64,000 nucleotides of DNA from UBA5794 sp963714375. Its GTDB lineage: Bacteria > Actinomycetota > Acidimicrobiia > Spongiisociales > UBA5794. Positions 24,945 through 34,188 of this stretch are shown in pieces. The position numbers and the translations under genes are program-made. Under the pieces are notes generated by a model. The model did not search any database. It was given only the letters and a program-made list of their open reading frames with translations, and was not told the origin of the DNA. Every line of letters begins with the position of its first letter. Within the stretch, counting starts at the first letter, position 1. The stretch lies in NCBI GenBank assembly GCA_963714375.1, contig CAVQOG010000006.1, positions 124,001-188,000 on the forward strand, written 5' to 3'.

Positions 24945-26555
24945 ATGTACACGATTCCCAGCCTTCTCGCCGCGGGAACAACTGACTGTGAGGCCGATAG
25001 CGGCGGCATACTCATCCAACCGGTGAGTGCCGTTTCGAGCCTTGCTTTTGCGATCGCCGGCCTCGTGATCCTGACTTGGGCACGTTCGGTCGAGGGGCAC
25101 GAGCGGACCGTCAGGATCCTGTTCGGGTTCGCGATGGTCGCAACCGGGATAGGGAGCTTCCTGTTTCACGGATACGACAGCACCGTTGCACAGTTCCTCC
25201 ACGACATTACGTTCCTCGCAACGGTTTGGTTCCTCGCTGTTGTAAACGTCATGGAGGTCCGCGGGTGGCAGCGGTTCTGGGGATGGATCATCGTGATCGC
25301 CGGTATCGCAATATTTTCCATCACATTGCTCGTCGCACCGGGACTCACCAACATCTTCACGATCTTGGTCACCATCGTCCTCATCGCTTCAGATGTACAA
25401 CTCGAGCATTCCGGCGGAATCGCACGCCCATGGTGGATCGCCTCTCTTGTCGCCATGAGCCTGGCAGTAGCCCTCTTTCTCTTGGGACGTACGGGTGCGC
25501 CACTCTGTGACCCGGATTCTCTCTTCCAGGGGCACGCGCTGTGGCACGCCTTGAGTGCGGCCGCGATCGCGTTCTACTTCGTGGCTACAAGTACGCACGC
25601 GGACGCGACGGGAGGAAAGAACGTGACACACATCTCCCAAGAAGAGATCGCTGCTGCCCACCGCAGAATCGGACCCTACGTCCACCGAACTCCCATTGCG
25701 ACTTCAACGTATATAGATGATCGTGTCGGAGCGAGCGTGTTCTTCAAGTGTGAAAACCTCCAGAAGATCGGTGCGTTCAAGGCCCGCGGGGCAACCAACG
25801 CGGTGCTTTCGCTCGATGATGCAACAGCGGCACGGGGTGTCGTGACCCACTCGTCTGGCAATCACGGACAGGCAGTCGCGTATGCCTGTGCCATCCGTGA
25901 CATTCCTGCAGTTGTTGTGATGCCCGATGATGCTGCGACGGTGAAAGTCGATGCCGTTCGAGGCTATGGAGCAAACGTCGTGCTTGTTCCCCGACCTGAG
26001 CGGGAGGCACGAGTTGCCCAGATCGTAGAATCCGATGGGTTGACTCTTGTGCATCCGTTCAATGACATCGCTGTCATCGCGGGTCAGGCGACCGCATCAC
26101 TTGAACTCATCGAGGACGTCCCAGATCTCGACGTGATCCTCGCTCCGATCGGCGGTGGAGGTCTGATGTCAGGCACATCGCTCGTCGCATCCTCCTTCGG
26201 GATCGAGGCCGTCGGAGTCGAACCGACCCTGGTCGATGACGCGTACCGATCGTTGCGCGACGGTATCCGATATCCCGCAACAGGAGAGCTCAGTGTGGGA
26301 GATGGTCTCCTCACCGGGCTTGGCGAGATCACATTCGCCATTCTCTCTGCGGCGTGCATCGAGGTGGTCCTGGTTTCGGAAACCGAAATCCTCGACGCCG
26401 TGCGCACGGTTGCTACCCGGATGAAGCTCATCGTGGAACCCTCGGGTGCGACCGTTGTCGCTGCACTCATGGCCGAACGAGATCGCTTTGTTGGTCGACG
26501 TGTCGGTGCGATCTTCTCTGGAGGGAACCTTGATCTCCAACGGCTCGCAATGTAG
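24945..26555 (+). CDS. Ceramidase-like membrane domain in one frame with threonine dehydratase
   Basis: One uninterrupted frame of 536 aa. Residues ~1-226 form a membrane domain of about seven helices with histidine motifs GSFLFHGYD, FLHDITF and GHALWHAL, the pattern of the alkaline-ceramidase/CREST hydrolase superfamily. From residue ~227 a complete PLP-dependent threonine/serine dehydratase follows. A perfect ribosome site (GGAGGAA) and GTG at 25623 sit exactly at the junction, so two products (a fusion and a free dehydratase) or a missing stop are both possible. ATG 24945 is preferred over TTG 24915. Confidence 0.7.
   Translation: MYTIPSLLAAGTTDCEADSGGILIQPVSAVSSLAFAIAGLVILTWARSVEGHERTVRILFGFAMVATGIGSFLFHGYDSTVAQFLHDITFLATVWFLAVVNVMEVRGWQRFWGWIIVIAGIAIFSITLLVAPGLTNIFTILVTIVLIASDVQLEHSGGIARPWWIASLVAMSLAVALFLLGRTGAPLCDPDSLFQGHALWHALSAAAIAFYFVATSTHADATGGKNVTHISQEEIAAAHRRIGPYVHRTPIATSTYIDDRVGASVFFKCENLQKIGAFKARGATNAVLSLDDATAARGVVTHSSGNHGQAVAYACAIRDIPAVVVMPDDAATVKVDAVRGYGANVVLVPRPEREARVAQIVESDGLTLVHPFNDIAVIAGQATASLELIEDVPDLDVILAPIGGGGLMSGTSLVASSFGIEAVGVEPTLVDDAYRSLRDGIRYPATGELSVGDGLLTGLGEITFAILSAACIEVVLVSETEILDAVRTVATRMKLIVEPSGATVVAALMAERDRFVGRRVGAIFSGGNLDLQRLAM
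25623..26555 (+). CDS. Threonine/serine ammonia-lyase (PLP), internal cistron
   Basis: 310 aa from GTG 25623 with GGAGGAAAGA directly upstream. Fold-type II PLP enzyme: Schiff-base Lys in GAFKARGATNA, the SSGNHGQA phosphate/substrate loop and the glycine-rich APIGGGGLMSG. Catalyses deamination of threonine or serine to 2-oxo acids. Lacks a C-terminal ACT regulatory domain, so it is the short catabolic-type enzyme. No stop separates it from the upstream membrane domain. Confidence 0.85.
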   Translation: MTHISQEEIAAAHRRIGPYVHRTPIATSTYIDDRVGASVFFKCENLQKIGAFKARGATNAVLSLDDATAARGVVTHSSGNHGQAVAYACAIRDIPAVVVMPDDAATVKVDAVRGYGANVVLVPRPEREARVAQIVESDGLTLVHPFNDIAVIAGQATASLELIEDVPDLDVILAPIGGGGLMSGTSLVASSFGIEAVGVEPTLVDDAYRSLRDGIRYPATGELSVGDGLLTGLGEITFAILSAACIEVVLVSETEILDAVRTVATRMKLIVEPSGATVVAALMAERDRFVGRRVGAIFSGGNLDLQRLAM

Positions 26556-26571
26556 CGGACCGAATCGGTTC

Positions 26572-27396
26572 TCAGACGATCGTGGACAGATTGGTCAGAG
26601 CCTTCGCGTAGTCACTCTTGGCGCGGTTGTAGTTCGTTGAGGCCCGCACTTCGCGGTCCCGGGCTTCCGTGAGACCCACAGATCCATCGGCGCCGGCCAG
26701 CTCCGCCGTGCGATATGCGAAACGCGACTCTGCCCTTGCGTCGAGTGCTGTGCGAACCCCGAGCATGGTTGTCACCGTTGCGCGAGCCATCTCGGCGGTC
26801 GTGGGATCCGGTGCTGCCGCCTCGAGCGCATAGAGGTTGTCGCGGGCTCTATCGAGACGACCGGCGAGTTCACGCCACGTCTCAGCCCGACTCGTACCGG
26901 CGGTTGCCCCTACATCGGTGGTTCCTTCGAATTGCGCGTTTCCGCGCCACAGCGCCATGTCCTCACCCATGGCGTCGTACAACCACCGTGCGTCTGCATA
27001 CCCAGCGCGGGCGAAATCCTTCCAGGTCTTCGCACTTGGCGCAGCTGCTTGCACGACCTTGTCCTTGTTGCCTCTCGAAGCGAACGAGACGATCAGGATC
27101 AGAAGGGCGATACCGATCAGGATCAGAATCCACCATGGGGTGCTGCTCGCATCGTCGGTTCCGTCAGGCGCCTCTGTGGCGGGAGCATTGGTTGGATCCG
27201 GGGCATTCGTTGGATCCGGGGCATTCGTTGGATCCGGGGCCTGCGTCGTGGCAGGGGCGTCCGTGGTATCGGGCGAGGGCGCGTCGGTGGAACTGGGGAG
27301 TTCTCCAGGAAGCGTTGGCGTCGTCGCTCCATCGCAGGCAGCTGCGAATGTGGCGACAACAAGAAGGACAAGCAGGAGGGTTCGTGATCGGCGCAT
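26572..27396 (-). CDS. Putative lipoprotein with Thr/Pro linker and membrane helix
   Basis: 274 aa from ATG 27396. Signal peptide RRSRTLLLVLLVVATFAAAC with a likely lipidation Cys at 21, a 65-residue Thr/Pro/Asp-rich linker containing three PDPTNA repeats, one membrane segment (WWILILIGIALLILIVSF) and a soluble helical domain (~130-274) with YADARWLYDAMGEDMALWRG. No family recognised. Topology is odd: a lipid anchor and a second membrane pass would make the linker an external loop. Confidence 0.75.
   Translation of the reverse strand: MRRSRTLLLVLLVVATFAAACDGATTPTLPGELPSSTDAPSPDTTDAPATTQAPDPTNAPDPTNAPDPTNAPATEAPDGTDDASSTPWWILILIGIALLILIVSFASRGNKDKVVQAAAPSAKTWKDFARAGYADARWLYDAMGEDMALWRGNAQFEGTTDVGATAGTSRAETWRELAGRLDRARDNLYALEAAAPDPTTAEMARATVTTMLGVRTALDARAESRFAYRTAELAGADGSVGLTEARDREVRASTNYNRAKSDYAKALTNLSTIV
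27185..27238 (-). repeat. Three 18-bp in-frame tandem repeats
   Basis: GCATTCGTTGGATCCGGG appears three times in a row, the first copy with one mismatch, encoding PDPTNA repeats in the lipoprotein linker. Length is a multiple of three, so copy-number change would preserve the frame. Confidence 0.8.
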
Positions 27397-27443
27397 CGGT
27401 CGATGGTACCGCGGGTTGCGCCGTTGCGTGGCTTTCGACATCG

Positions 27444-28637
27444 CTACATCTGGCCAGGCGACCAGTCGCGTAACTTGAACGCTTTGTGGGTTGCGATTGC
27501 GTCGGCCATCACCATGTCTGGAATTGCGTCAACACTGGCATCGATGGCTTTCTGTCGTGCCTTGGTAGCCACGGGTCTTCCTTCCGAGAGGTCGCATACT
27601 TCCTGCGCACGAGCGGAGAGATCAGCGGTGCCAACCTGTCGTGCAAGGTCGATGATTGTTTCCTTCGGCAGTCCGACCAACGGTCGGAGAATCGGTGTCC
27701 GAGCCGCCTCGGAGACGGCCACAAGGTGTGGAAGCGTTTGTGACGAAACCTGCCCCATGGCGTCGCCTGTCACGAGAGCTGTGATTCCGGAGTCTTCCGC
27801 GATCTGGGAGGCAGCTTTCGCCATCATCACCTTGAGCGTCACCTGACGCATCCGAGCGTCGACGTGCTCGAGAAGGGCGTCCTTCACCGGCTGGAACTCC
27901 ACAAGATGCACTGTCGGGTCGGTCCCATGACCCCATTTCGTCCACATCTCGCGTGCGACCGCTAGGGCATGATCAGATTGGGCACAGTTCAGGGTGAAAT
28001 GCACGAAGTCGACCGGGCAACCCCTCGACATCAGCATCCACGCGGCTACCGCTGAATCGAAGCCACCGGAGATCAGGCACAGTACACGATCCTGTGTGCC
28101 GAGTGGGAGGCCTCCTGGTCCGACGGCGTGATCAACAACCAAGTAAGCATCGTCATCGAAGATCCTGACTGCAACCATCACGTCTGGATTCGTGAGATCC
28201 ACTCTCCCACCGGTCCCGACGATGTGCGATCCGATCAGTCGGGCAAGGTCGACTGAATTCCACTCGTGGGTCCCTCGGCGTTTCACACGCACCGCAAATG
28301 TCTTCGTTCCAACACGCTCGGCACTTCGAGCAGCAACGCTTTGTGCGAGGTCCTCAAGGTCCGTGAACGGAACAGCGTTCACGGTGTCGACCGAGGAAAT
28401 ACCAAAGACCGTCAACGCGGCCGCCCGAACCGGATCGAACTGATCTGGCTTGGGCCTCACGACGAATCGGTGCGTGCCGATGCGTTCGGGTTCCCCTCGG
28501 TACCCTGCCGAAGCCAGTGCCCGCGTCAGGTTTGCGCGGACCTTGCGAATGAGTCCCTTCTGCGTCCGGCGCGACTTGAGATAGACATCACCTGAGAGCG
28601 TGATATGGAGTACGTCGTCGATGGGTTCGGCCGCCAT
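27444..28637 (-). CDS. thiI: tRNA 4-thiouridine synthetase ThiI
   Basis: 397 aa. N-terminal ferredoxin-like and THUMP domains (~residues 60-165), then a PP-loop ATPase with LISGGFDSAVA (~190) and the GDAMGQVSSQT segment. Activates tRNA U8 for thiolation and may supply sulfur for thiamin. No C-terminal rhodanese domain, as in most Gram-positive ThiI. Stands alone between a lipoprotein and a DUF389 gene. Confidence 0.93.
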   Translation of the reverse strand: MAAEPIDDVLHITLSGDVYLKSRRTQKGLIRKVRANLTRALASAGYRGEPERIGTHRFVVRPKPDQFDPVRAAALTVFGISSVDTVNAVPFTDLEDLAQSVAARSAERVGTKTFAVRVKRRGTHEWNSVDLARLIGSHIVGTGGRVDLTNPDVMVAVRIFDDDAYLVVDHAVGPGGLPLGTQDRVLCLISGGFDSAVAAWMLMSRGCPVDFVHFTLNCAQSDHALAVAREMWTKWGHGTDPTVHLVEFQPVKDALLEHVDARMRQVTLKVMMAKAASQIAEDSGITALVTGDAMGQVSSQTLPHLVAVSEAARTPILRPLVGLPKETIIDLARQVGTADLSARAQEVCDLSEGRPVATKARQKAIDASVDAIPDMVMADAIATHKAFKLRDWSPGQM

Positions 28638-28673
28638 GTCCCAAGGTTACGGCCAGACGCCCCTGACTGCGCC

Positions 28674-30254
28674 CTATTCGGTATCGGAGGTGACAAGGAC
28701 CGAGGGAAAGTACTCGACCGTCACCGTAACGTCCTCGGAGAACTCCGATTCCAGGTCGGATTCGAGTGAGCTGATCGGTGGCAGAGTTCCGTTCCCGCTC
28801 ACAACAACGAAGATCTCTGAGCCATCCACGGTCACGCGGTTGATCGTCATCTCGGGTTCGGGCTCCAACCATTCACGAGTGATGCGCTGCGCCGTTGATT
28901 GCCTCGCCGCTGAAACGATGATTCCCTCGGAGGTGAACGCGAGTGGAACGATGATGATGAGTGCGCCAAGCAGGACCGTACCGATGATCGTGCGCATCTT
29001 GGCCGAATTCGCTCGCATGCTCTCAATGGGTGCGAGCCCCCCGACGAGGAACACCACCGACGCTACCAAGATGATGGAAACAAGGTTCGTTGCAAAGAGC
29101 AGGAACGCTCCGAGAGCATCAGATCCCGAGCCGTCCTTGAGCGTGACTCCAACCACCGCGAGAGGGGGAACAAGGGCGACGGCGATCGCCACCCCTGTGA
29201 TCGAGGATGAAACCCGCTTGTCAATCGTGGCGTACGCTCCGGCTGCACCAGCAGCAACCGCAATCATCAGATCGATCAGCGTGGGTGAAATCCGTGACAG
29301 CACTTGTGTGTTCGTCGAAAGCGGAATCAACTGGGGTGTCCATGCCGCGATGATCCACGACACACCGATCGCAACACCAACACCGCCGACGATCGTTGCG
29401 AACGATGTCGAGACTCTTCGCATCCAACCGTTCACGATCGCGGCGCTGACCCCCATGATCGGCGTCATGAGGGGGGCGACGAGCATCGCACCGATGACGA
29501 CAGCAGTTGAATCTGCGAGGACGCCGAGCGTCGCGATCGCGACGGAGAGTACGAGAAGCACCCAGAACCCGACTTGTTTCTGCATCGAATCTGGGTTCTC
29601 GAAGAAGAGGTTGTCCACAACCTCTTCACGCATGGTGTCCCCAACGTCGCGCTCGGTCAGCCATTCCTTTGCGAAAGCACCGAGATCTCCCGGGCTGATG
29701 TCACTTGCGTCAGGATCGGTCATCCCGATTGCGAGAGTGAGCGCCCCCAAAATGATCGCACCGGCGGCAGCTGCGAGAATAAGAGACGATGCGATCGCGT
29801 CTGGGAGTACGGCGACAACGACGCCTGCTGCAATGTAGATCGACCCTCGCACGACGTTGAACGTCCAGTTGATGTCGGAACGTCTCCGTCGAAGGGCTCG
29901 CATGATGACTCCGAGGCCAACGATGCCCATGACGATGCCGATCGCCCTGGCGACGACGCTGATCGCTGCCTCAGAGAAGACGGCGAGGCCCAAGCCGATG
30001 ATGATGTAGACGATCGCCACTACGACGTCGAGATATTTCGTCGGTTTGCTCCGAAGGGCAGACCAAAGTGTCGAAGCGCCGAGTACGACGAGCACTCCAA
30101 CAACAACCCACTGGAGCATCTTCTCGGAAAACTCAGGAACGGTCAGCGTGATGAGGCCAGCGAGTAACAGAACAAAGCCGCGCACCGTGACGGGGTTCAC
30201 CCATTCGGGAAGAGAGGAATGCGGCTCGGTCGATGTCTCTGGTGGCGTGCTCAT
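28674..30254 (-). CDS. DUF389 (TIGR00341) membrane protein with extra N-terminal membrane domain
   Basis: 526 aa. The first ~170 residues hold five or six membrane helices resembling HdeD/DUF308 repeats (FVLLLAGLITLTV, VVAIVYIIIGLGLAVF). A soluble segment with DVGDTMREEVVDNLFFENPD leads into the conserved DUF389 core (GAMLVAPLMTPIMGVSAAIV), with more helices and a soluble C-terminal domain. Function unknown. The HdeD-like N-terminal domain is additional to the simplest DUF389 proteins. Divergent from the OpuC operon. Confidence 0.85.
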   Translation of the reverse strand: MSTPPETSTEPHSSLPEWVNPVTVRGFVLLLAGLITLTVPEFSEKMLQWVVVGVLVVLGASTLWSALRSKPTKYLDVVVAIVYIIIGLGLAVFSEAAISVVARAIGIVMGIVGLGVIMRALRRRRSDINWTFNVVRGSIYIAAGVVVAVLPDAIASSLILAAAAGAIILGALTLAIGMTDPDASDISPGDLGAFAKEWLTERDVGDTMREEVVDNLFFENPDSMQKQVGFWVLLVLSVAIATLGVLADSTAVVIGAMLVAPLMTPIMGVSAAIVNGWMRRVSTSFATIVGGVGVAIGVSWIIAAWTPQLIPLSTNTQVLSRISPTLIDLMIAVAAGAAGAYATIDKRVSSSITGVAIAVALVPPLAVVGVTLKDGSGSDALGAFLLFATNLVSIILVASVVFLVGGLAPIESMRANSAKMRTIIGTVLLGALIIIVPLAFTSEGIIVSAARQSTAQRITREWLEPEPEMTINRVTVDGSEIFVVVSGNGTLPPISSLESDLESEFSEDVTVTVEYFPSVLVTSDTE

Positions 30255-30350
30255 TGCGCCGGCATCCTAGCACCGGCAGCGTGACGTCCTCTGAGATCGG
30301 CTCGGCAGGATCGGCACGTGTCGGAGCCGTCTCACCGTAAGGTGTCCACC

Positions 30351-31319
30351 GTGTCGACTACACCGATGATCATTCTTGAGGACGTCACGAAACGCTTCAA
30401 TGACTCCGAAGCCGCGGCCGTCGCGAGCCTCAGTCTCGCCGTCGATGAGGGAGAGATCGTTGCATTGGTTGGACCATCGGGGTGCGGCAAGACCACCACG
30501 CTTCGGATGATCAACCGCCTCATCGAACCAAGCTCGGGGACGATCATCGTTGCGGGTTCCGATATCAGCGCGGTCCCCGTACACGAACTCCGCCGCACCA
30601 TCGGATATGTCATCCAACAGGTCGGTCTCTTCCCACACCGAACCGTGGATCAGAACATCGCCACGGTCCCTTCACTTCTGGGTTGGGACACCGATCGTGT
30701 GCGATCGCGGGTGGACGAGTTGGTGGATCTGGTCGCCATCGATCGTTCGATTCTGGAGCGGTACCCGTCGGAACTCTCAGGGGGGCAAAGACAGCGCGTC
30801 GGTGTTGCGAGGGCTCTTGCCGCAGATCCTCCCGTGTTGTTGATGGATGAACCGTTCGGGGCGGTGGATCCGGTCGTCCGCGATCACCTCCAACGCGAAC
30901 TGCTTGATCTTCAATCCCGCCTCCACAAGACGATTGTGTTTGTGACCCATGACATCGACGAAGCGATCCTTGTCGGTGATCGCGTCGCCATATTGAACAC
31001 GGGAGGTGTACTCGAGCAGTTCGCGACACCTGGCGAGTTGCTCGCGCATCCCGCCAATCAGTTCGTCGCCGGGTTCCTCGGGAGCGACCGAGCGATCAAG
31101 CGTTTGTCGTTGCTTCCAATCGATGCCTCCGCCCTCGAAGCTCCCCGGCCTGACGAAGCCAATGACTGCTGTGCCGGTGCCATTGACGTCGGGATGACTC
31201 TCAAAGAGGCGCTCGACGCGATCGTGTCGGGAAACGGGCGAGAGGTTTCCGTGTGCGAGGGCGATGTCTGCCTCGGAGTCATCACCATCGACATGATCCA
31301 TCGCCAGCTCACAGAATGA
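30351..31319 (+). CDS. Glycine betaine/osmolyte ABC transporter ATPase (OpuCA/ProV type)
   Basis: 322 aa from GTG 30351, with AAGGTG seven bases upstream; GTG 30318 and ATG 30366 are alternatives. Walker A GPSGCGKT (41-48), signature LSGGQ (142-146), Walker B LLMDEP, H-loop VTHD. A partial CBS-like tail after residue ~265 may sense ionic strength as in OpuCA. First gene of a four-gene operon importing betaine, choline or similar osmoprotectants. Confidence 0.92.
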   Translation: MSTTPMIILEDVTKRFNDSEAAAVASLSLAVDEGEIVALVGPSGCGKTTTLRMINRLIEPSSGTIIVAGSDISAVPVHELRRTIGYVIQQVGLFPHRTVDQNIATVPSLLGWDTDRVRSRVDELVDLVAIDRSILERYPSELSGGQRQRVGVARALAADPPVLLMDEPFGAVDPVVRDHLQRELLDLQSRLHKTIVFVTHDIDEAILVGDRVAILNTGGVLEQFATPGELLAHPANQFVAGFLGSDRAIKRLSLLPIDASALEAPRPDEANDCCAGAIDVGMTLKEALDAIVSGNGREVSVCEGDVCLGVITIDMIHRQLTE

Positions 31320-31329
31320 CGATCGCCCA

Positions 31330-32019
31330 ATGACACTGGTGGCGCAAACAGCGAACCAGCCACTGATCGTGTGGGACTGGATCGGCCGCAACCTCGAGAA
31401 CATATGGGATCGCACCGTCGAACACATCGTACTGACGGTCATTGCGGTGGGTATCGGCGTGGTGATCAGCGTCGCACTGTCGCTGATCGCCCTGCGGTGG
31501 CGACGGAGCTATCCGCCAATCACCTGGGTTGCCAGCTTGCTCTACACGATTCCGAGTCTCGCACTCTTCACATTCCTCGTGCCATTTACCGGCCTTTCGG
31601 TCCTCACTGCGGAGATCGGTTTGGTCTCGTACACCCTCCTCATCCTTGTGCGCAACATGGTGACCGGCATCGAAGAGGTTCCAGCCGAGGTTCTTGAGGC
31701 AGCCGATGCCATGGGGTACACCCTTCGAGATCGGTTCTTCCGCGTTGAGGTTCCCCTTGCACTCCCTGTGATCATTACCGGGGTCAGGCTTGCCACCGTC
31801 ACGATCATCGGTTTGGTGACGGTGACATCCCTTATTGGGCTCGGTGGACTCGGCTACTTCATTCTCCGTGGACTCCAAACGTTCTCGAGTCCGATCGGAA
31901 CGACGCAGATCTTCGTAGGAACGGTGCTGTCGGTCGCCCTTGCTGTCACGGCAGATCTCAGCCTCGCTGGAATGGAACGAATGCTCACCCCGTGGCGGGA
32001 GAGGAGGATCAGCCGATGA
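31330..32019 (+). CDS. OpuC-type ABC transporter permease 1
   Basis: 229 aa with five to six membrane helices and the permease EAA loop (EEVPAEVLEAADAMGYTLRD then VEVPLALP, ~residues 115-142) that contacts the ATPase. Ten bases after the ATPase gene; its stop overlaps the second permease by ATGA. The two permeases form a heterodimeric channel. Confidence 0.92.
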   Translation: MTLVAQTANQPLIVWDWIGRNLENIWDRTVEHIVLTVIAVGIGVVISVALSLIALRWRRSYPPITWVASLLYTIPSLALFTFLVPFTGLSVLTAEIGLVSYTLLILVRNMVTGIEEVPAEVLEAADAMGYTLRDRFFRVEVPLALPVIITGVRLATVTIIGLVTVTSLIGLGGLGYFILRGLQTFSSPIGTTQIFVGTVLSVALAVTADLSLAGMERMLTPWRERRISR

Positions 32020-32717
32020 GCGGGTTCATGGGGGAGGTCGTTGACTGGTTCGCCGATCCCATCAATTGGACGGGTCCCGACGGCGTACCGATCCGTGTGT
32101 GGGAGCACATCCAGATGTCTGTGTTCGCGATGGTGATTGCGACAGCCATAGCGATTCCCATCGCGGTCTATCTTGCCCATCGAAGGACCGGCGGAACGTT
32201 TGTCGTCGGTGTCGTCAATCTCGGCAGAGCGATACCGTCGTTCGCAGTCGTGGCTGTGGCACTGCCGATCACGATCAGGATGGGACTTGGCCTGGGGTTC
32301 TGGCCTACGTTCCTTGCCCTCCTCTTCCTAGCGATCCCACCGTTGTTCTCGAATACCCACGCCGGGATCTCCGGCGTGGACGACACAATGGTCGACGCCG
32401 CGAACGGAATGGGCATGACGAATCGCCAGGTCATGACGTACATTGAGATTCCACTGGCATTGCCTGTGATACTGATCGGTGCTCGTGTTGCAGCGGTTCA
32501 GGTCGTCGCCACAGCAACGCTGGGCGCACTGGTCGCTTGGGGCGGGCTCGGCAGGTACATCATCGATGGCTTCGCCACACAAGACCTCGCTGAGGTCTTT
32601 GCTGGCGGCCTCTTGGTCGCGATCCTTGCTATCGCAACGGAGCTGCTGTTTTCCCTTGGGGAGCGGTTGGTTCGGCGTCACTACCACAGTGCCACACCTG
32701 CTCGCATTGGTCCATGA
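32016..32717 (+). CDS. OpuC-type ABC transporter permease 2
   Basis: 233 aa from ATG 32016, overlapping the first permease stop (ATGA); an earlier in-frame start at 31992 is not preferred. Six helices with an EAA loop (DDTMVDAANGMGMTNRQV then IEIPLALP). A periplasm-facing N-terminal segment (WFADPINWTGPDG) precedes helix 1. Partner of the preceding permease. Confidence 0.92.
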   Translation: MSGFMGEVVDWFADPINWTGPDGVPIRVWEHIQMSVFAMVIATAIAIPIAVYLAHRRTGGTFVVGVVNLGRAIPSFAVVAVALPITIRMGLGLGFWPTFLALLFLAIPPLFSNTHAGISGVDDTMVDAANGMGMTNRQVMTYIEIPLALPVILIGARVAAVQVVATATLGALVAWGGLGRYIIDGFATQDLAEVFAGGLLVAILAIATELLFSLGERLVRRHYHSATPARIGP

Positions 32718-32811
32718 CGACCGTCATCGACACTTCCAACGACCGGTACCGTTGGCGCCGTCGATACCCAAGCGACGCCAGACATCGATTGCACATGTGA
32801 AGGGAGAACCC

Positions 32812-33720
32812 ATGCGGATGCTCCGCAACCGGGCCATCGGGGCGATGCTCATCGCAGTGGCGCTTGTCGCCGCAGCATGCTCATCGGGTGATGACTCACA
32901 AGACGGAACCACGATCGTGATCGGATCAGCGAACTTCACCGAATCCGAACTGATTGCCGAGATATATGCCCAGGCCCTCGAAGCCAAGGGCTTCAGCGTG
33001 GATCGCAAGTTCAACGTTGGAACGAGAGATGTCTACGCGCCAGCCCTTGAAGCAGGCGAACTCCACCTTGTACCAGAATACGTCGGCTCGGCTTTGACCT
33101 ACCTTGGAGGAGAGGCAAGCTCGGATGTCGAGGCGACCACGGATGCACTCCGCGCGGCTTGGGCTCCGAAAGGACTCTCAGTCCTCGAACCGGCTCCTGC
33201 CCAGGACAAGAACGGGTTCGTTGTCACGAAAACAACGGCAGACTCCCTCGGTGCGGCGAATGTAAGCGATCTCACGGCGGGCAATGGGTCTCTGATCCTG
33301 GGTGGACCTCCAGAGTGCCCTGATAGGGCGTTCTGTTTGATCGGCCTGCAGGAGACCTACGGACTGACCTTCGCCACCTTCCGACCTCTCGATACCGGCG
33401 GTTCGTTGACCGTAACCGCGCTCAAGGAGGGCGAGATCGACGTTGGGCTCCTCTTTACCACGGACGGCGTGATCGCTGCCGAGGGCTTCGTACTACTCAA
33501 CGATGACAAGGGCCTCCAGCCAGCCGAGAGCGTTGTTCCTGTGATCGCGACGTCGATCGTTGAAGAGTATGGAGACGAGATCGAAACAGTTCTCAACGCG
33601 GTGAGCGCCAAGCTGACAACGGAGGGACTCACGGAAATGAATCGTCTGGTTGGGTACGTCGGTGACGATCCCGTCCAGGTTGCAACGAATTGGCTCAAGG
33701 ATGTGGGGCTCGTCGAATAG
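32812..33720 (+). CDS. OpuC-type substrate-binding lipoprotein
   Basis: 302 aa from ATG 32812, with AGGGAGA upstream; the longer frame to 32479 runs out of phase over the permease. Signal peptide with lipobox ALVAAAC (Cys 23), then an OpuAC/ProX-like domain starting IVIGSANFTESELIAEIYAQ. The GGSLTVTALKEGEIDVGLLF region is the second lobe. Delivers osmolyte to the permeases. A strong hairpin follows at 33744. Confidence 0.93.
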   Translation: MRMLRNRAIGAMLIAVALVAAACSSGDDSQDGTTIVIGSANFTESELIAEIYAQALEAKGFSVDRKFNVGTRDVYAPALEAGELHLVPEYVGSALTYLGGEASSDVEATTDALRAAWAPKGLSVLEPAPAQDKNGFVVTKTTADSLGAANVSDLTAGNGSLILGGPPECPDRAFCLIGLQETYGLTFATFRPLDTGGSLTVTALKEGEIDVGLLFTTDGVIAAEGFVLLNDDKGLQPAESVVPVIATSIVEEYGDEIETVLNAVSAKLTTEGLTEMNRLVGYVGDDPVQVATNWLKDVGLVE

Positions 33721-33743
33721 CACCTGGCGCCATGCGTATGGTT

Positions 33744-33774
33744 CGGGCGGAGAAGGGAACGGCTTCTCCGCCCG
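33744..33774 (+). terminator. Strong hairpin after the OpuC operon
   Basis: Perfect 12-bp stem CGGGCGGAGAAG / CTTCTCCGCCCG with a 7-base loop, 24 bases after the OpuC binding-protein stop. No T-run follows, so it is a factor-assisted terminator or a 3' mRNA stabiliser. Confidence 0.65.
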
Positions 33775-33807
33775 CCTCAACTTCGGGCAGAAAGTGAGAA
33801 GAACCCG

Positions 33808-34188
33808 ATGCGACGGAACAGGGAATACCCCATATACCGAACGGCACTTCTGGCGATATCGATCGCTGCCACCCTCATGGCCGTCGGATGCACATCCGAT
33901 GGATCAGCAGATACAACGAGTGGAAGCGTCGATGTGGAAAATACCGAGATCCGCATCAGCGATTTCCAGTTCATGCCTTCCACACCGACCGTCAACGTTG
34001 GCGACACCGTGACATGGACGAACGGGCAGGGCGTAGCTCACACGACGACATCCACTGACGGGCCATGGGACTCCGGTTCCCTCGAGACGGACGCGACCTT
34101 CAGTCACCGTTTCAACGAGGTAGGCGAATTTGCATTCTTCTGTTCAATCCACCCGTCGATGACGGGCACAATCACAGTCGAAGGCTGA
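33808..34188 (+). CDS. Cupredoxin-type blue copper lipoprotein
   Basis: 126 aa. Signal peptide with lipobox LMAVGC (Cys 28), Ser/Thr-rich spacer and a plastocyanin-like beta domain (~45-126). Type 1 copper ligands are visible: His 78 in GVAHTTT, then Cys 112, His 115 and Met 118 in FFCSIHPSM. Probably a membrane-anchored electron carrier or copper protein. Its stop lies two bases from the convergent tyrS stop, inside a 14-base palindrome. Confidence 0.9.
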   Translation: MRRNREYPIYRTALLAISIAATLMAVGCTSDGSADTTSGSVDVENTEIRISDFQFMPSTPTVNVGDTVTWTNGQGVAHTTTSTDGPWDSGSLETDATFSHRFNEVGEFAFFCSIHPSMTGTITVEG

